Shown here in pieces: positions 53,051 to 63,027 of a stretch of DNA of 64,000 bases. The position numbers and the translations under genes were made by a program. Location: assembly GCA_015501585.1 (NCBI GenBank), contig JADNRY010000334.1:1-64000 (forward strand), read 5' to 3'. Origin of the DNA: Rhodocollybia butyracea. Taxonomy: Eukaryota; Basidiomycota; Agaricomycetes; Agaricales; Omphalotaceae. Position 1 is the stretch's first letter; each line of letters starts with the position of its first letter. The notes below the pieces were generated by a model. That model was not told where the DNA came from and searched no databases. It worked only from the letters and a program-made list of their open reading frames with translations.

Positions 53051-53598
53051 ACTAGGAAATCTTGTCTTACCAAGGTGCATGCAAGAGTATGTATCTTACC
53101 TCTAAGGAGTCCTCATCTCCCAAGTTAAAATCCTGGCTGTGCCCTAGCACTCCAAGCCCAGTTATAAAATTCCCTCAGAGACATTTTCCTCGACAAAGTA
53201 TCTTTTTGCTTCAGTCAGACGTAATTACACGTTGCAGACCCGACTTCCATCCCCATTCTCCGAATACCAATGTCTCTCGCGTCTCTTAACCGATCTCCAA
53301 GAACTCTACCAAATTCAGATTCTTCACGCATCATTTGAAAAAGCACCCATAAGCACACGAGTGAGATCAGGCGCTGTGACGTCACGCGCTGTTCGTAAGT
53401 CCTTTTTTGCGAACATCTTCATCGTTTTTTTTGTCCGACCACGGCGTGCAAAGAGAAGTCTTTGCTTGAAGGAAATACTTCGTGCATGTGCAAACTATCT
53501 ATATCAGATCTCAAACCCAGACTTTCCATAACTTTTCGCTGTGAGTACATTTTCCAGTTGTTTTGCTGTCGACTTATCTCGTTATACCCAGTATTTCC

Positions 53599-55332
53599 AT
53601 GTCGGCGAGAGAAATAGGTGCGTTGTGTATTCAGCGCAGTTGATTCTCTTAAAGCAGCTAATTGTCGATAGATCCTGCCTCAGTAGCGGCTCGCAGTGAC
53701 TCGAACAGCTATTCATCGACATCACCCATATGCGGCCTACCATCCGAGATCCTGAGCAATATATTTCTATCACTGAAGGATATCGATCCACCTTGGGTGT
53801 ATCATGAGTCAGAAACAGAGAAAAAAAAGCATTTGGGCTTTATACAAGTGCGCTTTCTAACGTTATAGTTTTTGTAAAAATCACTCACCGTCATGCAGGT
53901 CACTTTTGTTTGCCAACGCTTCCGTGAAACCGCAATTGCTACTCCTCGTCTATGGTCCCACATCGCTTTTGAACTTGGTCCTGAGTGGATGATCACCATG
54001 ATGGAACGAGCCATGGCTGCACCTATCTTCCTGTGGGCTCATTGTCGTGACGACTCGTCCAGAATAGGCCCCGAAGTCAAGGCTTATGTCCCTAAACACA
54101 TATTTCATCTCCAGGAACTCACTCTATCGGGTCCAGAAGACGAAGTCGCATATCTCTCGTCCTGTTTGACCGAACCCGCACCGATGCTGGAGCTTCTCAG
54201 TCTCAGAGCACAGACATTTGGATTTTATTCGCCGGAACCCCCCATCCCGATACCTCCCATACTCTTTGATGGACAAACTCCTAGGCTGTCTCGTCTCACG
54301 TTAAATCACTGTATTATATCATGGGACTGTCCGAACTTCAAGTCACTCACCTCGCTCCGGCTTTCACTTAAGCCGTTTAAGGCATACGGTACCACAGAGT
54401 TTCTACCATCCATGTCCCAACTTCTCGACCTAATCGACCAGAATCCCCTTCTGACGATTCTCAGCCTCGAATACTGTCTTCCTTACTTGGATTCTCCCAT
54501 ATTCCCTCTCCCTTCTCCTACTCGTGTCGGAAAGCTTGTACATCTTGCTGACTTTACGCTAGCTGGTCGAGTTTTAGACTGTGTCCAGGTCCTCGAATGT
54601 CTATCCGTTCCTGTAACAGCCTCGATTCACATATCTTGCCACGCATGGAATAGAACTGACCCGAGTATTCGAGATGGAAAGGAAGCCTGTGATCTTCTTC
54701 CTTCGCTTACCCGACATATTTCTCCTCTCAAGAACGAGGCCGGTTCACATGGTCCTTTCACCAAGCTTTACATTTTACCTCATGACTCGTTCACCAAGCC
54801 CGGCTCCGTTAATGTTTGCCTCGAGGGAAGCATCGAAGGCTCACCGATAAGCTGGGACTTGAGTCTCCCGGTTGCGTTCCCTTCAGTATGGAACTATATC
54901 CAGACGCTGAATGCCGTGTTTGACGCTCTTCCTTGTACGAAGGGCATAAAGGAACTATCGCTGGTGTATTGCGAATTTGCATACCACGAGATTATCGCCC
55001 TATTCCGCAACATGCAGAATGTAGATACGCTCTCAATATCCAATATCGGTGATCAAACGCTAGATCCCATAGCCGTCGCACTGGACACCATGACGTTTGA
55101 CGAGAATGGCACTCTAGTTTTTTTCCCGTGTTTGAAAGACGTCTCGGTATACAGCGGCAATTCGACGTTCTTTTCTAAACTGCAGAAGTGTCTGGGTAAT
55201 CGAAAGCAGAGAGGAAGCGAGTTGGAAAAGATAGAATTTAGAGGATGTACTGTGACTGCCTTTCAGGTGGATACGTTCCGGGACGTGGTGAAAGCGGTGT
55301 ATTGGGATGAAGTGGAACAACCGGTAACATAA
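53599..55332 (+). CDS. F-box/LRR-like protein, unrelated to the local family
   Basis: Model join(53599..53617, 53672..53847, 53899..55332), 542 residues. Start at ATG 53599 is preferred because the later in-frame start would be TTG; introns are 54 and 51 bp with GTGCGT donors. The F-box-like motif is CGLPSEILSNIFLSL, followed by QVTFVCQRFRETAIATPRLW and SHIAFELGPEWM, the usual F-box to WD/LRR linker of agaricomycete proteins. The rest has loose leucine-rich units (LQELTLSG, LELLSLRA, LSRLTLNHCII, LTILSLEYCL, IKELSLVYC, VDTLSISN, LEKIEFRGCTV). Probable SCF substrate adaptor. It is the only F-box gene here on the plus strand, is unique in the window and has no copied flanks. Confidence 0.8.
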
Positions 55333-56076
55333 TCGGGTGGGTAGACTCCAGAGGCGAAGGCTTTGTAGTTGTGCTTCTTTTTCATTTGTCTAATCGCTCA
55401 TAGCTCATGTTGTAGGATGGGTGTACTTTCTTGAGACATTGCTGGATTCTTCTCGTACGAAACAATCATATCTTGGTACCCTTAATATCATTTGATACCA
55501 TTTGATTCTATGTACAGTTTTACGTTCACGAATGCGTCCAGGCAAAATGGTTCGACTTTGTACTACTGAATACCTTCTTTTGTTCTTCCTGAACCACCTT
55601 TCGGGGTACAACGAGAAGCAATTACTGTTTGCAAGTTGAATGGGATAGTTTTAATTTCATATTTGGTGCTTCGGGACAGGTAGGTGCACTTCTCGACTCA
55701 ATCCGTTCAACGCAAGTGACGAGAGACGCATATGGCATTCAAATATCGTTCCGTTTGCAGATGCGGTTCATTTCCTTAAACAGATTGCTTTTAGCTGCTA
55801 CTTGCAGCTGGTTTGAAGTGCGCTCGTGCATAAAGTTATACTATAGTGTCAGTGGATGAATGTATCTTGAAAATAAGTAAGATGGAGTGTTCTAGATTTT
55901 TTTCCAAAAAGAGTACTTCGCTATAATGATAGCCACTGGATGAAGCTCAACATAAGTGAACTTGAATATGGAGAATACCTAAGGTAGTTATATGGAATGG
56001 AATCCTACAAGTTGTCTTCAAGTATCAAAAACACAGCGAACGATGCCAAAACAATCAATCTACGCAATCATCACCA
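55333..56076. other. intergenic, no recognised gene
   Basis: 55900-56076 is the standard F-box 3' flank (GATAGCCACTGGATGAAGCT, CAAGTTGTCTTCAAGTATCA). 55333-55900 shows no family or repeat I recognise. Confidence 0.4.
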
Positions 56077-57648
56077 TCATGTAAGATATAGTTTCTTCCA
56101 TTCCTCCACTGGCAAGCGAGCAACAAAACACCCCTCGGGTTTGGCTGGCAAACCCTCGAAAAACTGCTCCAACGTTGCGAGCAGAGCCCCGGGCCATCGA
56201 GCTCCACCACCATATGAGGCCGGAAACAGTTTGACATGCTGTAATGCACACCCTGACCGCATTAGTACCTCTTTCAGCTCGCTAAGGGTAGCACGGGTGC
56301 TAATGCTATCTGCTTCTTCGCAAGAGAAAAGGGAAGGCAATCTAATACGCAGATCGGTCAACTTGGGTAGTGTAACACACTCCCAGGGCCCATTCGCAAC
56401 GCCTCCACGAATCTCCAAGGACAAGGACAAGGACAAGAGGAAGGACTGGCAAGGGCGATTAGTATCAGGATAGCCTGTGGATTCAAAAGATCTGAGCTCC
56501 AAGAACTCCAAACAAGGGCACATGCGGAGTAACTTGGCGAGAGATACCCCACTGTATGAGCCCACTTCCAATACCTTCAAGTTTCTACTCGCTATGACAT
56601 GTGCATATGACTCCGAGAGCTGTGTTAGTTTCAGTCTCCGGAGAGGAGGACGACGCTCCAAGATTGGATTCTTGATAGAATCTAGTCCATCACATTCAAA
56701 TACCAGATCTTCTAGAAGAGGAAATTTTGTACGGAAGAGGTTGCCAATCAGTTGTAGAGACCCTGGGCCAAAGATCAATTTAGCGTGTCTCCATCTGTGA
56801 GCGCGCGCTACCAACATGGCAATGATGGTTGGAGGACTCCCAACTCCCCGCAAACCAATATTGACGCTCATAGGCACCGAGATGCCCGATCGCCAGATGC
56901 ATTGAGTCAGAATTACAAATGCCTGAGTAGTGTGTACAGCATGCGAAGAATCGTAATGAATCGTTATTGTGGACCAGAAGGTAGAGCATGAAAGAGCCGC
57001 GTTACGCCACCAAAAGCAGATCCAGGTGAGGGGAAAGATACGCCCAGATAGCTTGGTAGGCCTCCAGGAGAAGTAGCGAATACCATGAGTTGACGCGAGG
57101 ACTGATCGAAAGATTTCTGTCAACACCTCTGAGGGAAGGGTTCGAATGGGAGCCAACAGAGATTCCTGAAGTTCCAGGACCCGAGAAATTAGGTTATGGA
57201 TGGTACTCTCCGAGCATGTTTGCAGGTCGCTTCGGGTCTGAGCGATCAGAGCATGTAGCCTATCCCGGGCAACAGGAGAGTCAGGAATATCGTTTTGGCG
57301 GCTCTTGGCGAGGAATTCCGCGTAGAGTGCCTGGTATGCAGATTCGAGGAGAGAGTAGGGCTGTTGAGTAGGTTGCTGAGTAGGTTGGAGGGAGGGAGTA
57401 GGTTGGAGGGTGGTTGGAGAGTAGGTTGGAGGGTGGGTTGGAGAGTGGGTTGGAGAGTGGGTTGGAGAGTGGGTTGGAGAATGCGAGGATGTCAAGCCTT
57501 TGGGGTCCAACTTATACGGTGGAACGTTAGCATCGGACGTGATGGTGCCACTGGTTGCAAGCGGTTGTTTATGTGTCCGCTTTGAGGGAGTATGGTGCGT
57601 TTGACCAGTTTGACCAGCGCATGGATCCCCATGGTGATGGATGGACAC
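56077..57648 (-). CDS. F-box-like protein with PTHS repeats (F9), start unclear
   Basis: Long frame of up to 523 codons close to F8: F-box-like LPSEVLTEIFRSV, CFWWRNAALSCSTFW, WRSGISVPMSVNI, ARAHRWRHAKL, FPLLEDLVFECD, NPILERRPPLRRLKLTQLSE, CPCLEFLELRSF, CVTLPKLTDLRIRLPS, EQFFEGLPAKPEGCFVARLP, VEEWKKLYL. Two oddities. A tandem repeat adds PTHSPTHSPTHSPTHPPTYS then TPSLQPTQQPTQQP between residues about 60 and 100. The frame opens with GTG: the ATG equivalent to the F8 start (about 57634) is one base out of frame because CCCC became CCC near 57587. So either the start differs, an intron exists, or the gene (or consensus) is frameshifted. Confidence 0.65.
   Translation of the reverse strand: MSIHHHGDPCAGQTGQTHHTPSKRTHKQPLATSGTITSDANVPPYKLDPKGLTSSHSPTHSPTHSPTHSPTHPPTYSPTTLQPTPSLQPTQQPTQQPYSLLESAYQALYAEFLAKSRQNDIPDSPVARDRLHALIAQTRSDLQTCSESTIHNLISRVLELQESLLAPIRTLPSEVLTEIFRSVLASTHGIRYFSWRPTKLSGRIFPLTWICFWWRNAALSCSTFWSTITIHYDSSHAVHTTQAFVILTQCIWRSGISVPMSVNIGLRGVGSPPTIIAMLVARAHRWRHAKLIFGPGSLQLIGNLFRTKFPLLEDLVFECDGLDSIKNPILERRPPLRRLKLTQLSESYAHVIASRNLKVLEVGSYSGVSLAKLLRMCPCLEFLELRSFESTGYPDTNRPCQSFLLSLSLSLEIRGGVANGPWECVTLPKLTDLRIRLPSLFSCEEADSISTRATLSELKEVLMRSGCALQHVKLFPASYGGGARWPGALLATLEQFFEGLPAKPEGCFVARLPVEEWKKLYLT
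57358..57482. repeat. minisatellite inside F9
   Basis: Twelve-base unit GGGTTGGAGAGT occurs four times in a row at about 57434-57481, with looser AGTAGGTTGGAGGG variants before it. Its length stays a multiple of three, so the F9 frame is kept. Confidence 0.85.
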
Positions 57649-58620
57649 TGGAAAGAAGTACCGCCCCCGGTCGCCTCACTATCGGGTCACATGGTTTCTT
57701 CTCATCGTTTCGTGGACCGTTCGTTCAACTTGGTAGTTGTCACTCCCACGATCTATTTATAAGTCGCGTCGCTTTGCAAGTAAAATAGGTTAGTAGGAAA
57801 AAAAAGGACGTGCTCCAACTAGCAGAGCTGAGAGTGTTCACGCAACCAAGATAATGTACTCACCAATATCACTAGCCCAGCATTATATCATAAGTTCCTC
57901 AGTCAGTAGTCCTCTTTTGAATCGATGTTCACGGAAACGTCGTTAAGAGGGTTGGCTGAAGCACTCTTTATTGTATTAATACGTCTCTCAATCGTTTTAC
58001 ATCAATCTACTTTCAGCTTGTAAGCCAGGGCGATATCTGTTGAGGAGTGTGAATAGGTTTAGCCACTGTGCAGACTTGAAGTTGATGAATGATTCCGAAA
58101 ATCAAGAATACTCGGACAGTCTTCGAGGGAGGGATATGGTAAATTTTTCTCGGAGCCCATGATTCAGCATTATCATTATGAAGAGAATCAAAGCCCACAT
58201 TAGCGGAGTACTTATTGAACGTCGAGGATAAGAGATGCTCCTGATACTAGGAAATCTTGTCATACAGAGGTGAATGCAGGAGTACGGATCATACCTCTGA
58301 AGAACCTTCATTTCCAACGCGCTAGCCACAAGTTAGGATCCCGCCCAAGCGCACCCTGGTGCTCCAGTTATAAAATTCCCTCGTCGACTATTCCTCCCGC
58401 CAAATTACGTCCCTTTGCTCGGTCAGACTGTCGACTCGTAATTACACGTTGCAGACCTGCCTTCCAACATCATGCCTCGAAAATCAATGTCTCTCGCGTC
58501 TCATAGCCGATCCTCAAGAGTTTCATCGATTTCTCCAAGCAGTTAGGACGCGTCAGCGGATGAACGAATGTTGGATTCCAGAGTTCGAATGGCCTGCGTG
58601 GGGTTCGAATCAACGGCTAG
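57649..58620. repeat. F9 promoter, module Y and module Z
   Basis: 57649-57780 matches the F8 promoter; 57960-58260 is module Y; 58437-58610 is module Z, found inverted at 47640-47795 and partly at 53225-53300 (AATTACACGTTGCAGACC, AATGTCTCTCGCGTCTC). Confidence 0.5.
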
Positions 58621-58634
58621 AGTGCATTATTGTA

Positions 58635-58841
58635 CCGGGAACTCTCCGACCATGTTTCCAGGTCCCTTCGATAGCTCGGGCATAGGGGAGTCTGGATTAT
58701 CGGTGCGGCGGCTTTTATCGAGGAATTCTGTGTGAAGTGCCTGGTAGGAAGGTTCGAGGAAGAGTATGCCAGAGAATGTGAGGAAGTCAAGGTTCCAGAG
58801 CACAACCAACTAGCATGCGGTTGAACGTTGGCTTCGGACAT
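58635..58841 (-). pseudogene. F-box family N-terminal fragment
   Basis: ATG at 58841 (MSEANVQPHA), then SYQALHTEFLDKSRRTDNPD after a frameshift, ending in the same place as F6 where module Z begins. ACACGTGG (CACGTG at 58870-58875) is kept upstream. Confidence 0.7.
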
Positions 58842-59044
58842 GGTGGTTGTAAGCAACGCGCACGCGGGACACGTGGTTCACGTTGCCCGCCAAGTAGTAG
58901 CAACATCATTACTTCCAACTAAAATGCGAATACTCATGCACTTAGTTGGTCAAACAAAGAGTGTCTTAGTTCTGAATTTACTCAATGAGATAAATTCTAT
59001 ATTTAACGGTACTTATCCGTAAAGAGATACATGATCAGATACAT

Positions 59045-60343
59045 AATCCTTCCAATCCTGCAGTGCTGTCCCCAATGAATCGCCCTTCAGCTTTCACCAG
59101 CAAATCCCCGAAAAAGTACTCACCATTCGAGTACAGACTCGGGCCATATACCATGATCTTCCCCATCGTAATCTTCCGCTGTGTTATCAGTTTGACACAC
59201 TGTAATGCGCACTCTGACCGCTTACTACCTCTTTTCAGCTCACAAGAGAAGTGTCAGCTGCAGAAGCTGATTCCCAGCACCACAATCAACGAGGCCAAGC
59301 AGTGTAGCATGCAGTTTGTCAACTTGGGAGCGTAACACGCCCAGCCCCATTATCGATGGAACGATTTCCAGGTTCAAAATGAGATGACAGGGATTTGTTG
59401 GGCATCAGTTCCTCTGAAAATAGAACATTCGAGTTCAAGGACTCTAAACGAGTGAACATGAAAGTAATCTAGCAAGAATACACCTAGTAGCGGTGTAGGT
59501 CAAGACTTCAAGTTTTGACCCGCTATGAGATCGATGTACGACTCTGAGAGCTCCATAAACACAGTTTCTGGAGAGAGATGCACTCCAAGATTGGATTCGG
59601 ACTGGATCTATCCAATAATCATCACATTGAACTGACAGATTTCAAGAAGAGGAAACCGTGTAGAGAGGGTTTGAAAGGAACATGCTGTGAAACTGTTGTG
59701 GACACAAAGAACAAAGAAGCTCCCTCCATCTGTGAGCGCGTCTACCAACATGGCAACGACAGCTGGAGCGCTCCATACCCTCTTGAAGAAGATAAATATT
59801 CATAGCACCGAATCTCCAGATCGCAAAATACATCGCACAGAAATGCACTCACTTCAGACTGGTTGCACATCCAAGCCATAGTTAAATTTTATCCCGGACC
59901 AGAAGCTGAGTGTGAAAGAGACTCGTCTCGCCATCGAAAGCAGATCCAGGTAGCGATAATACGCCCAGATAGCTTGGTAGACCTCCAGGTTTTCCAGAGT
60001 AGGTAATACCAGGTTCACTGGATGTCTCGATGACTAGTTGAAAGATATCTATCAAAATATCCGAGGAAGGTTCGAATGGAGCCAACAGAGACTCCTGCAG
60101 TTCAGACCCTCGAAATCTGGCTACGACTCGTACTCTCCAAGCATGTTCCCAGATCACTTGGTCTGAGTGATTAAACACGTAGCCTGTCGAGCACAGGAGA
60201 GTCGGAATATTGTTGTGGCGGCTTTTGGCGAGAATTCTGTGGAAAGTATCTGATAGGCAGATTCGAACAAAAGCATGTCGAGAGTGCAAAGAAGCCGAGC
60301 TTCTGGAGTCAACGGACTATGCGGTGACATTGACTTCGGACAT
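59045..60343 (-). pseudogene. F-box family copy F10, many one-base losses
   Basis: All family blocks can be traced from the ATG at 60343 (ATGTCCGAAGTCAATGTCAC) to the C-terminal region near 59070, but in shifting frames. Most breaks are single bases lost from short runs, for example GAGGAAGGTTCGAATGGAGC where F9 has GAGGGAAGGGTTCGAATGGG. Two CACGTG sites remain upstream (60365-60370 and 60375-60380). Confidence 0.8.
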
Positions 60344-60769
60344 GGTGTTGTGAAGCACAAGGCTCACGTGGCTCACGTGGCTCCGCTAAGTATACCCCAA
60401 CAAAATGTAGATCGCACCGATAAACTGATACGAGTATTCCGACCAGAGTCGGCTCGGCATTACTAAGATTCCCGCATGCTTCAGAAAAAAGAAAAGTCTC
60501 AAAAAAATATCTCTATAATACACCATAGCACCAATTAACACGCCATAACAGAATTTGAACATGGAGAAATATTGAGAATATAAAGGTAGAAATGAAAATC
60601 CTACAATTGTCTTCAAATTGTCTTCAAGTATCAAATTGCAGCGAAATTTAGTCATGACTCTCCCTACTAGACTAGACAGACAGACTCGTTACAAACTGAC
60701 GAATCAGTACGATCAATACAGATATGTGTACAGAACGATAAAGCAATCAAATGGCAAGCATCGCCATCA
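60344..60769. other. F10 promoter and F11 3' flank
   Basis: 60360-60385 has CTCACGTGGCTCACGTGGCT. 60430-60480 has a faint HSP12 exon 3 scrap (GAGTCGGCTCGGCATTACTA). The rest is the usual F-box 3' flank. No gene seen. Confidence 0.4.
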
Positions 60770-62204
60770 CTCAAATACTGTCCTTCCATTCCTGCAATGG
60801 CATGTCAATAACAAAAACACCCCTCAGTTCGGCTGGCAACTCCTCAAAAAATTTACCACATTGCAACTACAGCTATGGCCATCAAAACTCCAATATGAGA
60901 TGGAAACAGATTGACATGTTGTAATGTACATCCTGACCGCTTTAGTACCTCTTTCAACTCATTGAGGAAGCCTGAACATCAAGTTCAACAGCTTCTTCCA
61001 ATGTTCTTCCGGATGCCCAAGCTTAGCAGCTAACACGCAGTTGATCAACTTGGGCAGTGTAACACACTTCCAGGGCCCATTTACTATGTCTCCATGAATC
61101 TCAAGACAACAGAAGAATGACAAGAATTTGATTAGCATCAGGGTCCCTATGGATTTGAAAGAGCTGAGGTCCAAGAACTCCAAACAAGGACACACGTGGA
61201 GTAGCCTGGCAAGAGATACCCCAATGTAGCAGCCAACCTCCAAGACCTTCAAGTTTCTGCTCGCTATGACATCTGTAGTGACTCTGAGAGCTGCGTTAGT
61301 TTCAGTCTTTGGAGGGGAGGGCACACTCCAAGATTGGATTCTGGAGAGAAGAATCTAGTTCAACTTCATCATAGTCAAATGTCAGATCTGCAAGAAAGAG
61401 GAAATTTTTGTAGGGAGGATTCGAAAGGGAAGAGATTATCGATCAGTTTTAGAGACCCGAATCTCAATTCAGCTTGTCTCCATCTGTGAGCCCGCGCTAC
61501 CAACATGTCATAACATGTAATGACAGCTGGAGGACTTTCATCTCCTCGTAAGGAGATTTTGACAGTCATAGGTACCGAGACTCCCGATCGCAAGATGCAT
61601 TCAGTCAGAAATGCAAACACTTCAGTGGTGGGTACCGCATGGAGAAGTCATAATGAACCTTGTATGGGACCAGAGCAGAGTGTATAGAGCCTGATCTCGC
61701 CACCAAAAGCAGACCCAGGTGAGTGGGAAGATACCCCCAAATAGCTTGGTAGCGTGCCAGATAAGTAGCCAATACCATCAAAGTTATTTAACTCGAGGAC
61801 TGATTGAATGATTTCTGTCAACACGTCTGAGGTAGGGTTCGAATGGGACCAACAGAGATTCCTGCAGTTCAGACCCGAGAAATTTGGCTACGAATGGTAT
61901 TTTCCGAGCATGTTTGCAGTCGCTTAGGTCTGAGCGATCTGAGCACGAACCTATCTCGAGCAACAGGAGAGTCGGAATATCGTTGTGCGGCTCTTGCAAA
62001 GAGTTCTGTGTAGAGTGCCTGGTATGCAGACTCGAGGGAGAGTAGGTCGGATAATGTGAGGAAGTCAAGCCTTTGGAGTCCAACCTATGCGGTGGAACGT
62101 TGCCTCAGACTGATGGCGCCACTGGTTGCAAGCGGTTGTTTATGGGTTCGCTTTGAGGGTAGTATGGTGCGCTTGACCTGCTTGACCAGCGCGCGGATCC
62201 CCAT
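60770..62204 (-). pseudogene. F-box family copy F11 (F8-type), many one-base losses
   Basis: ATG at 62204 gives MGIRALVKQVKRTILPSKRT and HKQPLATSG, the extended N-terminus of F8, then frame breaks. Later pieces include AFLTECILRSGVSVPMTVKI, ARAHRWRQAELRFGSLK, SRNLKVLEVGCYIGVSLARL and CPCLEFLDLSSF in different frames. As in F10, the breaks are mostly single-base losses (AGTCGGAATATCGTTGTGCG where F8-type copies have GTCGGGAATATCGTTGTGGCGG). Confidence 0.8.
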
Positions 62205-62399
62205 GGTGATGGATGGACACTGGAAGGAAGTACCGGCCCCGGTTGCTTCACTAGCGGTCACATGATTTTCTTCTCGTTCGTTCAACTTGGGAGTTATCAC
62301 TCTCACGATCGGTTACATGTCGCATGCCTTTGTGAGTCAAATATTTTAAAGGCGTGCCCCGACTAGTAGAGTTGAGAGTGGTCTTCAGCGATGGACCCG
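62205..62399. other. F11 promoter
   Basis: Resembles 52228-52380 and 57649-57780, with deletions; the TATA stretch is lost. Confidence 0.4.
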
Positions 62400-62857
62400 G
62401 ACCAAGAAGCAGAGTACGAAACAGCGGCCTCATCTAGGCACCAAAAGCTGAGTAAGAGCATACGCCCAGATAGGTTAGCGGGATACTTCCTGGATTGCTA
62501 GTGGTAGGTAGTACCAGGTTGAATGGATGTCTCTATGGTTAATTGAAAGATTTCTATCAAATTATCAAAACATCCGAGGGAGTTCAAATGGAGCCAACAG
62601 AGATTCCTGCCGTGTCACCTCATTTCAGGACCTTTGAAATCTGGTTATGAGCGGTCCTCTCAGGCATATTTGCATATCGCTTTGCGTCTGAGCGATTATA
62701 AAACGTGTAACTTAGCTCAACGGAAAGTTGGAATATCATTGTGGCGCCTTTGGTGGGGAATTCTGTGTAGAGTGCCTGTTAGGTAGATTCGTGGTCGGAA
62801 ACCCAAGTTTCCACGGTACAGCGGACTGGTATGCGGTGGAACATTGGCTTCGGACAT
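62400..62857 (-). pseudogene. F-box family 5' fragment (F12)
   Basis: ATG at 62857 (MSEANVPPHT), then a shifted frame. The match runs through the helix before the F-box (about 62600) and the CFWWR region (about 62440) and then stops at the F11 promoter. The promoter phrase reads GCGACGTGATGCC, so its CACGTG is lost. Confidence 0.7.
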
Positions 62858-62917
62858 ACTTAGTGGTTGCAAGCGACGTGATGCCCCACTAACAAGATTC
62901 CCCAATTTGTTACTTCC

Positions 62918-63000
62918 AACTATATGCGAATCCCAGAATCATAGGTAAAACTCATCAACGTCACCTAAACTAATCTGAGTGACCGAGTCTCTTGGCTTTT
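62918..63000 (-). pseudogene. HSP12 3'-end relic
   Basis: ACTTCCAACTATATGCGAAT and ATCATAGGTAAAACTCATCA match the HSP12 3' flank and last codons (46605-46660) and the relic at 13735. A degraded GAGTCTC follows. It lies 3' of F13. Confidence 0.5.
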
Positions 63001-63027
63001 GACTTTGGTCAATGATATGAATTTTAT

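Noticed and set aside
57295..57585. Plus-strand frame with repeated GWRV
   Set aside because: Antisense reading of the F9 minisatellite; the minus-strand PTHS reading continues a conserved protein.
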